DNA of 49,202 bases from Planctomycetaceae bacterium (GTDB lineage Bacteria > Planctomycetota > Planctomycetia > Planctomycetales > Planctomycetaceae), in NCBI GenBank assembly GCA_020426515.1, contig JAGQPW010000004.1, forward strand, positions 6,399 through 55,600, read 5' to 3'. Made by a program: the position numbers and the translations under genes. Shown in pieces: positions 28,627 to 36,368 of this stretch. The stretch's first letter is position 1. Each line of letters opens with the position of its first letter. The notes under the pieces are model-generated. The model did no database searches. It had not been told where the DNA came from and worked only from the letters and a program-made list of their open reading frames with translations.

Positions 28627-29046
28627 GTGACTTTCCTCGGAGAGGTTGATATTCCGCAAACCCTGTATTCTACGCGAATCTCGAATCAGGAATAGTTTAT
28701 CACTGTAGAAACAGGAAGACAAAAAACGACATCGGCTGCAAAGCTTGTTGCCGCAGCTACATTCCACCGCACATCAATCCCGCAAGTCCCATCCAAACAG
28801 TCAGTTACAACTTGTCTGCGGAGACATTGGAAGTCTCGCGTTCCGATTGTGCCGCCACGTTGAAATCTGGCGACAAGGTCCACCAACCGCCATCGTTGGG
28901 ACGACAGCCGCCACTTTGGGCCACCTCGCCCCTCTGATCTCATTCCCGGACGCTCCGATGAAGGCTCCTCGTCAGTGGAGCATCGGGAAAGATTGTGCCA
29001 CCATATGAGCAGCCATTGATCTCTCTTCCGCCCAATCTTCCATGAG
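28627..29046. other. Divergent intergenic region, protease and sulfatase promoters
   Basis: These 420 bases lie between divergent genes. The half near the protease is AT-richer (28660-28740) and is the likelier promoter site, but I found no clear -35/-10 pair. No RNA gene or credible small reading frame was seen. Confidence 0.4.
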
Positions 29047-30435
29047 ATGAACATGCTGCGTTCCGGTGTCTGGTTGCTCTGCCTGGTGTTTCCTTTGGCA
29101 CCTGCCACAGTGTGGTCCGCCGAGCGGCCCAACTTTCTGATCTTCATTGCCGACGACATGGCCTGGGATGACTGCGGAGCCTATGGCCATCCGCAGATTC
29201 GCACGCCCAACATGGATCAACTGGCCCGGGATGGTCTCCGTTTTGACCGCGCCTATCTTACCTGCTCCTCATGCAGCCCCAGTCGTTGTTCCATTCTGAC
29301 GGGACGATATCCCCATGCGACCGGTGCCGCGGAACTTCACCAGCCCCTGCCAGCCGAACAGGTCCTGATTGCTCAACCTCTGAAGGCGGCGGGATACTAC
29401 ACAGCCGCCGTCGGCAAATGGCACCTGGGAAATGCCGTCAAGAAGCAGTTCGATCTGGTGCGGGAAGGAGGCGGACCGGGTGGGGAAGAGTTTTGGGTCG
29501 AGACGCTGCAAAACCGTCCGCAGGACAAGCCGTTCTTCTTCTGGTTTGCGTCAACCGACCCGCATCGCGACTATCGGCCCGGAGCGATTGATCCACCTCA
29601 CACGAGCGACGATGTTGTTGTCCCTCCAATCTTTCCGGACTCGGCCGAAGTTCGCAGCGATCTGGCTCTGTACTACGACGAAATCGGCCGGCTCGACGAG
29701 TACATCGGCAAGGTGCTGGTGGAACTCGATCGGCAGGGCCAGCGCGACAACACACTGGTGCTTTTGCTCAGCGACAATGGACGCCCTTTCCCCCGCTGCA
29801 AGACAACCGTGTATGAAGATGGAGTCCGCACGCCGTTCATCGCGCGATATCCGAACGGCATTTCACAGCCAGGAAGTGTGAATGGCCAACTGGTCAGCAG
29901 CATTGATATTGTCCCCACGCTGCTCGAACTCGCGGAACAGCCGCCGCTAGCCACACATCAGGGAAAGTCCTTCGCTCCTCTGTTCAAGCAGCCTGACCGG
30001 CCGACCCGTCACGCTGCTTACTCAGAACACAACTGGCACGACTACCAAGCCTTTGAACGAAGCGTAGTCACCGAACGGTTCCGGTATGTCCGCAACTGGC
30101 AACCTCAACTGCCCGGCACTCCCCCCGCTGATGCAGTTCGATCTCCGACATACGTCACGATGCAGAAGCTCCGCGATGCTGATCAACTCACACCGCTTCT
30201 GAAGCACTGCTTCGCGACACCTCGACCGGAGGAAGAGTTGTACGATGTGACTGTCGACCCTCATTGCCTGCACAATCTTGTAGACAATCCCGCCTATGCC
30301 GCAGAGTTGAGTACATTGCGCAACTTGCTGACCACATGGCAATCGGAAACAGACGATGCGTTTCCGGGCACAGAGCATCTCACTCCGGATGGTTTCGATC
30401 GCGAGACCGGTTTGCGACTTCCCAAACAGAAGTAG
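29047..30435 (+). CDS. Secreted formylglycine-dependent sulfatase
   Basis: The 462-residue protein has a signal peptide (about residues 1-25, ending WSAERP) and then the sulfatase core. Metal-binding residues lie in FIADDMAWDDCG. The sulfatase signature CSPSRCSILTGRYPH has its modified cysteine at residue 76. A substrate-loop block follows (AVGKWHLGN), with further ligands in LLLSDNG. The Cys-x-Pro-Ser-Arg form needs conversion to formylglycine by a maturase not seen here. Overall it resembles the N-sulfoglucosamine sulfohydrolase-like sulfatases common in planctomycetes, which remove sulfate from algal or animal polysaccharides. The substrate is inferred only by family. The yraN gene follows after 42 bases. 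Confidence 0.9.
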   Translation: MNMLRSGVWLLCLVFPLAPATVWSAERPNFLIFIADDMAWDDCGAYGHPQIRTPNMDQLARDGLRFDRAYLTCSSCSPSRCSILTGRYPHATGAAELHQPLPAEQVLIAQPLKAAGYYTAAVGKWHLGNAVKKQFDLVREGGGPGGEEFWVETLQNRPQDKPFFFWFASTDPHRDYRPGAIDPPHTSDDVVVPPIFPDSAEVRSDLALYYDEIGRLDEYIGKVLVELDRQGQRDNTLVLLLSDNGRPFPRCKTTVYEDGVRTPFIARYPNGISQPGSVNGQLVSSIDIVPTLLELAEQPPLATHQGKSFAPLFKQPDRPTRHAAYSEHNWHDYQAFERSVVTERFRYVRNWQPQLPGTPPADAVRSPTYVTMQKLRDADQLTPLLKHCFATPRPEEELYDVTVDPHCLHNLVDNPAYAAELSTLRNLLTTWQSETDDAFPGTEHLTPDGFDRETGLRLPKQK

Positions 30436-30477
30436 CCGCAACCGCAACACGCCTGTCGTGGAGGGGATTGAACGTTC

Positions 30478-30864
30478 ATGAAGCGAACCGGCTGGATGCG
30501 AAAGCTGTTTGGCGACGGGGGAGAACGGGCCGCCTCCCGCTATTTGAAACGTCAGGGATACCGGATTATCGCCCGGCAATCGCTAAACCGTGTTGGCGAA
30601 GTCGACATCATTGCCGCCGACGGAGAGACGCTGGTCTTTGTCGAAGTAAAAACGCGGTCATCGCATGTGGCCGGACATCCGGCCGAAGCGGTCCATGCGA
30701 CCAAGCAACGACAGATTGCCCGCTCGGCCCTGATGTGGCTTAAGCGGCACCGGCTACTCGATCGACGCTGCCGCTTTGACGTCGTCGCCATTACCTGGCG
30801 GAAGGGAGAACAACCGCTGATTCAGCACTACCGGGCGGCCTTTGAGCCCCCGATCGACTGGTGA
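30478..30864 (+). CDS. yraN: UPF0102 / YraN-family nuclease-like protein
   Basis: This 128-residue protein matches the YraN family along its whole length: the GERAASRYLKRQGYRIIARQ opening, then GEVDIIAADGETLVFVEVKTR, which carries the Glu/Asp/Glu-x-Lys pattern of a restriction-endonuclease-like fold, and KQRQIARSALMWL after it. The cellular role of the family is not settled. A DNA-processing nuclease is inferred from the fold. GGAGGGG about ten bases upstream supports the ATG. Confidence 0.9.
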   Translation: MKRTGWMRKLFGDGGERAASRYLKRQGYRIIARQSLNRVGEVDIIAADGETLVFVEVKTRSSHVAGHPAEAVHATKQRQIARSALMWLKRHRLLDRRCRFDVVAITWRKGEQPLIQHYRAAFEPPIDW

Positions 30865-30942
30865 CTGGAGTCCCACGTCCTTCCCAGTCTGACGGCGTCA
30901 CGATAGCATCCCGTCGTTTCCACACACTATCAGGCGACTTTC

Positions 30943-31167
30943 ATGACTTCCCCGGAATCACTCCCCGTACGCGAACCACTGCGTCTCGATCAGTTCCTCA
31001 AGCTGGTTGGCGTTGCGCAAACCGGTGGACATGCCAAAGTGATGATCCAGGGAGGCGCTGTCCACCTGAACGGGGCTGTTGAACTTCGCCGCGGCCGCAA
31101 GCTGGCTCTGAATGACCAAGTCGAAGTGGACGGCGAGATCTACTCGCCGAATGAGTTTCTTGAGTAG
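30943..31167 (+). CDS. Small S4-domain RNA-binding protein (YbcJ-like)
   Basis: The 74-residue protein is a single S4 domain: RLDQFLKLVGVAQTGGHAKV, then MIQGGAVHLNGAVELRRGRKL, a layout found in YbcJ/YaaA-type proteins that bind structured RNA, often ribosomal. It lies 78 bases after yraN on the same strand and is followed by a strong hairpin that probably ends the sulfatase-yraN-S4 transcript. Confidence 0.88.
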   Translation: MTSPESLPVREPLRLDQFLKLVGVAQTGGHAKVMIQGGAVHLNGAVELRRGRKLALNDQVEVDGEIYSPNEFLE

Positions 31168-31199
31168 CCGCCAGCGATCAAAGAGCCCGACCGTCAATG

Positions 31200-31240
31200 C
31201 AAACAGTGCCTCGGAACACACGGTTCCGGGGCACTGTTTG
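31200..31240. terminator. Strong hairpin between convergent genes
   Basis: CAAACAGTGCC (31200-31210) pairs with GGCACTGTTTG (31230-31240), and inside it CGGAAC (31212-31217) pairs with GTTCCG (31223-31228), with one G-T wobble joining the two parts. The result is about 18 base pairs around a five-base loop. AT-rich ends on both sides suit a bidirectional terminator for the S4 and amidotransferase-like genes. Confidence 0.7.
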
Positions 31241-31263
31241 TGATTCACCAGGACGTCAGCAGC

Positions 31264-32025
31264 TTACGCAGCGTGACGGGCTTCGAACGAGAAAATCTCG
31301 GGACGAGTCTGCTCGAGCACACCTTCAATAAAGGCCTCGAACACCTGCATGTCGAGCGCTGATGCGGATTCACTTTCCGGATGAAACTGAGTCCCCAGGC
31401 ACCACCAGTGCTCGTCAATCGATTCGTACGCTTCGATCACACCATCCATCGCCGTGGCGGAAACTCGGAAGGTTGAGGCCAGCATATCAATGGCCATGTG
31501 GTGATCGCTGTTGATGCGGATTTCACCTTCACCGTAGATCGAATCCATCTTCGTTCCGGGGACGATTTCGATCACGTGACGCAGGCAGTTTTCCACACCA
31601 TCGCGATGGCACAGCGACTTCATCACATCTTCCTGCACGTGCTGGAACAGGCTGCCGCCGCAGACGACATTCAGGACCTGCATGCCCAGTCCAATGGCCA
31701 GTGTGGGCACCTTCATTTCGTAAGCCAGACGAGCCAGACGACGATCGAAGTCTTCGCGGCGGGTCGGCATCGGACGCGTGGCCGGGTGAGGATCAAATCC
31801 CAGGCGAACAGGATCGAGGTCCAGTTTGCAGCCGGTCAGCACGAGTCCATCGACATTCTCCAGGATCTTGCGGAGATCGTCATCTTCCGCCAGAGGTGGC
31901 AGCAGAACGGGAATGCCCCCACACTGGGAAACGGAGTCATAGTAGCCTGTAGGCAACCACGAGAAGGAAACCGGCTTTGAGGGACGGTAGTCGGCGTTGA
32001 TGGCGATGAGGGGCTTGTTCGGCAT
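31264..32025 (-). CDS. Peptidase C26 / class I glutamine amidotransferase homologue lacking the catalytic cysteine
   Basis: The 253-residue protein has the fold of gamma-glutamyl-GABA hydrolases (PuuD type). It shows the N-terminal PLIAINADYR strand, DGLVLTGCKLDLDP in place of the usual LTGGxDVxP, NSDHHMAIDML, and the GTQFHPES His-Glu pair of the catalytic triad. At the nucleophile elbow, where the family reads GICRGMQ, this protein reads AIGLGMQ. The Cys is Gly (about residue 112) and the next Arg is Leu. The codon is clearly GGA, so hydrolase activity by the normal mechanism is unlikely. I start at the ATG at 32025, with AAGGAAGG six bases before it, and not at the TTG two codons upstream. 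It is transcribed alone, convergent with the S4 gene. Confidence 0.8.
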   Translation of the reverse strand: MPNKPLIAINADYRPSKPVSFSWLPTGYYDSVSQCGGIPVLLPPLAEDDDLRKILENVDGLVLTGCKLDLDPVRLGFDPHPATRPMPTRREDFDRRLARLAYEMKVPTLAIGLGMQVLNVVCGGSLFQHVQEDVMKSLCHRDGVENCLRHVIEIVPGTKMDSIYGEGEIRINSDHHMAIDMLASTFRVSATAMDGVIEAYESIDEHWWCLGTQFHPESESASALDMQVFEAFIEGVLEQTRPEIFSFEARHAA

Positions 32026-32382
32026 GTGCAACCTTCCTTGGAACGATGGGGTGGTCAGACGATCGACCTGGGAACCGTGTCAGTGGACGGAACCGAACCG
32101 CACAATGGGCGAGGAAGGCAGAAATAGAACCCGGTCAGCAGGCTCGCGTAAGCAACGAGACACCGGCAAAGCCACGGATTCCATTCCGACATTCCTGGAC
32201 GCATCCTGCAGTCCGATTGCGGTGAGAGATCTTCCAGATTCTCACCAAGGCCTCGAATTTTGACTCAAGAACTGAGCCGCTCCAACCGAGAGCGACGAGG
32301 TCCAAGGAAGTTAACTCAGGTCAATGGCAATGTAAAGAACCTGAGGCATTTTGTGCGGTTTTTGATGGTGCAGGCGAACAAA

Positions 32383-32398
32383 CCACAACATCTTGTGG
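32383..32398 (+). terminator. Small hairpin followed by AATTTT
   Basis: CCACAA-CATC-TTGTGG is a perfect six-base-pair stem with a four-base loop, followed by AATTTTG on the + strand. It resembles a weak intrinsic terminator, but no + strand gene ends upstream. It might end a short leader RNA or be part of an operator. Confidence 0.3.
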
Positions 32399-32429
32399 AA
32401 TTTTGTCATGACGGGTCCCGGAGAGCGCG

Positions 32430-32475
32430 GCCCTCGCTATGCGGAAGGCCGCCGTTGCCGTCGCATGGCGAGGGC
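32430..32475. repeat. Long inverted repeat upstream of the OleD-like gene
   Basis: GCCCTCGCTATGCG (32430-32443) pairs with CGCATGGCGAGGGC (32462-32475) through 14 positions, one of them a T-G wobble, around an 18-base GC-rich loop. It ends 62 bases before the OleD-like start. It could be a dispersed palindromic (REP-like) element or an RNA leader structure. Confidence 0.5.
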
Positions 32476-32537
32476 AGCGTTCCCTGCACTACGATGCCCG
32501 TCGAAATCGCACTTCGATACGGGGGAGAACAAACGGC

Positions 32538-33545
32538 ATGGCTGTGCTGGTGACAGGCGGCGGAGGGTTTCTGGGGCGGTACATCGTCGAGCATTTGCGT
32601 GCCCGGGGCAAGCAGGTCCGCAGCCTGGCCCGAGGACAATATCCCGAACTCGCCGCGCTGGGCGTAGAGTGCATTCAAGGGTCCGTAACTGACGAAGCAA
32701 CCGTGAATCGGGCCTGCGCGGGTATCGACACTGTCTATCATGTCGCTGCAATTCCCGGCGTGTGGGGCCCCTGGAAACGGTACCACGATGTGAACACCCT
32801 GGGCACAAAGCACATCATCGCAGCCTGCCGACAACATGGCGTGAAACAGCTGATCTACACCAGTTCACCCAGCGTCGTGTACGACGGACAATCGCATGAC
32901 CAGGCCGATGAAACACTTCCCTACCCGGACCACTACCTCTGCCACTATCCGCATTCGAAAGCACTGGGTGAACGGGCGGTGCTGGCGGCCAATGGTCCTC
33001 AATTGGCCACGGTGGCACTGAGGCCGCATCTCATCTGGGGGCCACGCGACAACCATTTGCTGCCGCGACTGATCCAACGGGCCATGTCGGGGCGGCTGAG
33101 GCGAGTTGGTGATGGAACGAATCGCATCTCGATGGCATATGTCGAGAACGTGGCTGCCGCTCATCTTCAGGCCGCGGCGGCACTACACCCCGGTTCGTCC
33201 GTGGCGGGGCAGGCATACTTCATCAACGAGCCGGAACCGGTCAATCTGTGGAACTGGATCGATGAGCTGCTTGGTATCGCTGGACTTCCGCCGGTGAAGA
33301 AACGCATCTCAGCGAGAATGGCCTGGACAGCGGGAGCCATCCTCGAAGGAATCTATGGAACGCTCCGATGGGAATCAGAACCAATGATGACGCGGTTCGT
33401 CGCATCCCAACTGAGCCAGTCTCACTGCTATAGTGTGGAGAAAGCCCACCGCGATTTCGGGTATGCGCCTCAGGTCAGCGTGAGCGAAGGAATGCAACGG
33501 ATTGAACCCGAACTGAAAGCACTGGTGGCGTCGCTCCGAGGTTGA
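32538..33545 (+). CDS. OleD / 3-beta-HSD-like NAD(P)-dependent reductase (extended SDR)
   Basis: The 335-residue extended short-chain dehydrogenase starts at [20 protein letters not shown], the nucleotide-binding TGxxGxxG motif. The catalytic Tyr and Lys are Y137 and K141 in [11 protein letters not shown], with Ser in the preceding [11 protein letters not shown] block. The blocks [22 protein letters not shown] and [20 protein letters not shown] are those of OleD-like 2-alkyl-3-oxoalkanoate reductases and 3-beta-hydroxysteroid dehydrogenase-like proteins. No oleA, oleB or oleC is in the window, so olefin synthesis is not supported here and the substrate stays open. The ATG at 32538 is preceded by GGGGGAG about ten bases upstream. 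A Gfo/Idh/MocA oxidoreductase follows 23 bases later. Confidence 0.82.
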   Translation: MAVLVTGGGGFLGRYIVEHLRARGKQVRSLARGQYPELAALGVECIQGSVTDEATVNRACAGIDTVYHVAAIPGVWGPWKRYHDVNTLGTKHIIAACRQHGVKQLIYTSSPSVVYDGQSHDQADETLPYPDHYLCHYPHSKALGERAVLAANGPQLATVALRPHLIWGPRDNHLLPRLIQRAMSGRLRRVGDGTNRISMAYVENVAAAHLQAAAALHPGSSVAGQAYFINEPEPVNLWNWIDELLGIAGLPPVKKRISARMAWTAGAILEGIYGTLRWESEPMMTRFVASQLSQSHCYSVEKAHRDFGYAPQVSVSEGMQRIEPELKALVASLRG

Positions 33546-33568
33546 TCCACACCGCGAGGGAGAAGCAC

Positions 33569-34621
33569 ATGGCCATTCGAGTTGGCATCATCGGAGCGGG
33601 CGGTATTGCCGCCAAACTGCATCTGCCTGAACTCCAGTCCGTCGAGGGAGTCGAAGTCGCCGTGCTGGCCGGTCGGAAGGTTTCGCGGCTGGAAACTCTT
33701 TGCCGCAAGTTCCATGTCCCGAGCTGGACGCAATCTTTCGACGAAGTGCTCACAGACCCAACCCTCGACGCCGTCGTCATTGCGGTCCCGCATCCACTGC
33801 ACGTGAAGTACGGCCTCAAGGCACTGGATGCAGGAAAGCATGTGCTGATGCAGAAGCCACTCAGTACATCACTCGATGAAGCCGATGCTTTCGTCACTGC
33901 CGTGGAGCAGTCCGATCGCACGGTACTGGCATTGCCATTCGTAGCGCGCCCCCATGTGCTGGCTGCGCGCGAACTCGTGCAGCAGGGAACATTGGGCACC
34001 GTCTCGTCCGCCCATGCCCGTTTCAGCCACGGCGGTCCGGAGGTTTACTACGCCACCATTCAGGCCATCATGGAAGAGGAACTGGATGACGAACTCTGGT
34101 TTTTCGATGCCAGCAGGGCCGATGTGGGCGCACTGTTCGACATGGGGGTGTATGCCATTGCGCACCTGGTGGCGGTACTCGGTTCCGTCACTGCGGTGAC
34201 CTGCCGGATGACAACAGTCGCCAAGCCCACGACGCTCGAAGACACTGCTGCCTTGCTGCTGGACTTCGAAAGCGGGGCCCTCGGAACAGCCGAGACTGGC
34301 TGGTGCGATGGAGCCCGCACCTATGGCTTCTCCATCCATGGCACTTCCGGGAAGCTCGTTAATCCACCGCTGACCGGGGACCTGATTCACATGCAACCAA
34401 CATCACTGGTGGACGAAGATGCTCCGCTGAAGTCTGCTTCCATCAACACGACCGCATTCCCCAACATCCACGCCCATCAGCACTGGGCCAACTGCATTCG
34501 AACGGGCACCCAGCCTTCAATTGCCAACGTCCACATGGCCCGGCATGTCACGGAAATTATGCTGCGTGGACTGGAATCGGCAAAGGAAGGGCGAACGGTG
34601 GCAGTGACTTCGCGGCTGTGA
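33569..34621 (+). CDS. Gfo/Idh/MocA-family oxidoreductase
   Basis: The 350-residue protein has the N-terminal Rossmann motif GIIGAGGIAAKLHLP and the family block VLMQKPLSTSLDEADAFV. Its lysine (K96) is the usual catalytic or substrate-binding residue. The preceding residue is Gln, where many members have Glu (EKP). The C-terminal alpha/beta domain includes LFDMGVYAIAHLVAVLG and FPNIHAHQHWANCIRTG. Members oxidise or reduce sugars and related compounds with NAD(P), but the substrate is unknown. Start at the ATG at 33569, with GAGGGA about eight bases upstream. It is probably cotranscribed with the OleD-like gene. It converges, with a 13-base gap, on the next gene. Confidence 0.85.
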   Translation: MAIRVGIIGAGGIAAKLHLPELQSVEGVEVAVLAGRKVSRLETLCRKFHVPSWTQSFDEVLTDPTLDAVVIAVPHPLHVKYGLKALDAGKHVLMQKPLSTSLDEADAFVTAVEQSDRTVLALPFVARPHVLAARELVQQGTLGTVSSAHARFSHGGPEVYYATIQAIMEEELDDELWFFDASRADVGALFDMGVYAIAHLVAVLGSVTAVTCRMTTVAKPTTLEDTAALLLDFESGALGTAETGWCDGARTYGFSIHGTSGKLVNPPLTGDLIHMQPTSLVDEDAPLKSASINTTAFPNIHAHQHWANCIRTGTQPSIANVHMARHVTEIMLRGLESAKEGRTVAVTSRL

Positions 34622-34634
34622 GTAGCGAGCGGGG

Positions 34635-35471
34635 TTAGAACCATAGCCGACAGCCGAAGACTGGGCCGTGAAGGTCCTGATGGCCAATCCGCAGGTAGTC
34701 GTAGCCGGTAAAGACTTCGAGCTGCTTCCAGATCAGCCCGGCGGAACTGTGAACATGGAACAGACTGGCTGAGCCGAGCGTGCCGATATCGAATGTCGTT
34801 TCGAACACATAGGGCTTCGCGGGAGTCATCGTCACTCCGTAGGTGAAGTTGAAACCGAATTCACTCTGATGGTCCTCGCCCAACCAGTTGAGGCCCAGTC
34901 CGGAATGCCACTGCACTTGTTCGCTCTGTGCAAACCGGTACACCAGATTCGCGTCCCCGGTGAACAACGTGTCGGTTCCGCCGGAGACATCTTCGAACCA
35001 GGAGTTGAACTCGGCATCGAGTCCAAACCGTGTGCTGGTATCAATTCGCAGTCGCTGCCCGGCCCGATGAAGTCCGCCGAAATCGGTGCCATACTCCGAC
35101 GAAAACCACAGGCCTGCTCCATCGAAGTCTGGCGGATTGTCGAGGCCAATCGACAAATACCCTTCGCGATCGAATTGATACGGGTACGCGAGAAAGTCCG
35201 CATCGTACTTGTATTCATCGCCAATGGCCGAGGCCGGGAGCCACCACGGCGAAGTGAAGGCGAACAGCAGCGGCGGCCCGAGCAATTCCGAAAGAAAGTC
35301 AGATTCATCGTCGTCGCAGTGGTTGTGGCGATGCGATTTGGACGGAACAGTCGGACGTGCCTCGCTGGTCTCCTGACGCACCCCCTCCAGTGAATCGGCC
35401 GCCGCTGCCTGCGTCAGCAGACAGAGCAGAACGAGCGAGAGCATGTCAGCCAAATTTGGCGGGCGACACAT
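34635..35471 (-). CDS. Probable outer-membrane beta-barrel protein
   Basis: This 278-residue protein has a short polar start (MCRPPNLADM), a hydrophobic leader (LSLVLLCLLTQAAAA) and a His/Asp/Glu-rich linker (KSHRHNHCDDDESD). The rest is alternating beta-strand sequence rich in Gly, Tyr, Phe and Trp, ending in a terminal Phe (GCRLWF), a common mark of outer-membrane barrels. I cannot name the family. The ATG at 35471 is preferred because AGGAAAG lies about five bases upstream. Another ATG at 35444 would start right at the leader. Confidence 0.65.
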   Translation of the reverse strand: MCRPPNLADMLSLVLLCLLTQAAAADSLEGVRQETSEARPTVPSKSHRHNHCDDDESDFLSELLGPPLLFAFTSPWWLPASAIGDEYKYDADFLAYPYQFDREGYLSIGLDNPPDFDGAGLWFSSEYGTDFGGLHRAGQRLRIDTSTRFGLDAEFNSWFEDVSGGTDTLFTGDANLVYRFAQSEQVQWHSGLGLNWLGEDHQSEFGFNFTYGVTMTPAKPYVFETTFDIGTLGSASLFHVHSSAGLIWKQLEVFTGYDYLRIGHQDLHGPVFGCRLWF

Positions 35472-35765
35472 CAACTTTCCTGGAAGAAATAGGCGACGGA
35501 TGGCGGGGACTTTCGGCAGAATTGCCAGACAGGTCAACGTCAATTCATCCCGGCTGCCCGCCCGCAACACCCCCCTGCCGAGTCCTGAAATGCAACCTGC
35601 ACGGAATGTTCTGCTGGTGACGAATGAACACGCTCTCGCACAGCCATTTGCTGAAATCCAATCGGGAACCGGGCGTTTTCCAGATCATACCGGCTCTGCG
35701 TGCTAGGTTTTCACCGGCTGCATGACACATTGGCCGCTACATCAAACTGCACTACCGGAAGTCTC

Positions 35766-36353
35766 ATGAAATCCACATCACAACTCCTGAGCTATGCCCT
35801 CCTGGCAGGTGCCGTCAGTCTTTTTCCTATGGATGCGCATCGAGTCGATGCGGGCTGCAAGTGCCAGGGAAATGCCGTCGGTGGTGCCCCTGTGGAGGTC
35901 ATGAACGGTGCACCGCTGGTTGCCGATCCCGGGTTTATGCACGCCCCAATGGCTGCTCCAGTGGGCATCGGACCAGTCGTCGCTCCTGGAGTCGCTCCCG
36001 GAATGACCGAAGCTCCGGTTCCGCCGCCGGGAACAATTGGCCGCACCTATCAGCTGCGATCTCGCTCGGTCCCCACGACGAAGCATCCCCGGGCCGGGAT
36101 GATTGATGTGTATGTGACCGGGGCGACCAACGTCATCGTTCACGACATCAATGAATATCGGACCGAAGACAAACTTGAAGGTTACCGCAGCGCTCACGAC
36201 CCCAACCTGTATCACTTCCTCTCGGAACCGCTCGTTACCGGAATCCCCCACATCTATCGGGTCGAAGTTCACACCGATGGACCGAACGGGCCAGATGTCC
36301 GGGAACAGTTCGTGAGGCTGATTCGCGGTCGTATTGTTGAGTTGCGGTTCTAA
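35766..36353 (+). CDS. Secreted planctomycete-type small protein (TIGR03000-like C-terminus)
   Basis: The 195-residue protein has a signal peptide (MKSTSQLLSYALLAGAVSLF) and a Pro/Ala/Gly-rich linker (about residues 45-85). The C-terminal domain of about 85 residues has strand-rich motifs: GMIDVYVTGATNVIVHDINE, YRTEDKLEGYR, HIYRVEVHTDGPNG and RLIRGRIVELRF. The layout resembles the planctomycete-specific TIGR03000 domain, in which short strands lead to a positively charged end, but I am not certain. A GGAAG five bases before the ATG supports this start. Function unknown, probably cell-surface or periplasmic. Confidence 0.6.
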   Translation: MKSTSQLLSYALLAGAVSLFPMDAHRVDAGCKCQGNAVGGAPVEVMNGAPLVADPGFMHAPMAAPVGIGPVVAPGVAPGMTEAPVPPPGTIGRTYQLRSRSVPTTKHPRAGMIDVYVTGATNVIVHDINEYRTEDKLEGYRSAHDPNLYHFLSEPLVTGIPHIYRVEVHTDGPNGPDVREQFVRLIRGRIVELRF

Positions 36354-36368
36354 TCGGACCGGCGAGCC

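Larger units (their letters stand above)
32026..32537. other. Divergent intergenic region with two hairpins
   Basis: These 512 bases lie between the amidotransferase-like gene and the OleD-like gene. The portion 32240-32400 is AT-richer than its surroundings. Two inverted repeats (32383-32398 and 32430-32475) are listed separately. No credible protein-coding frame was seen: the frame of the downstream gene is open back to 32439, but the residues there look like translated repeat. Confidence 0.45.

Noticed and set aside
32439..32537. N-terminal extension of the OleD-like protein
   Set aside because: The extra residues are translated inverted repeat. The Rossmann motif and a ribosome binding site place the start at 32538.
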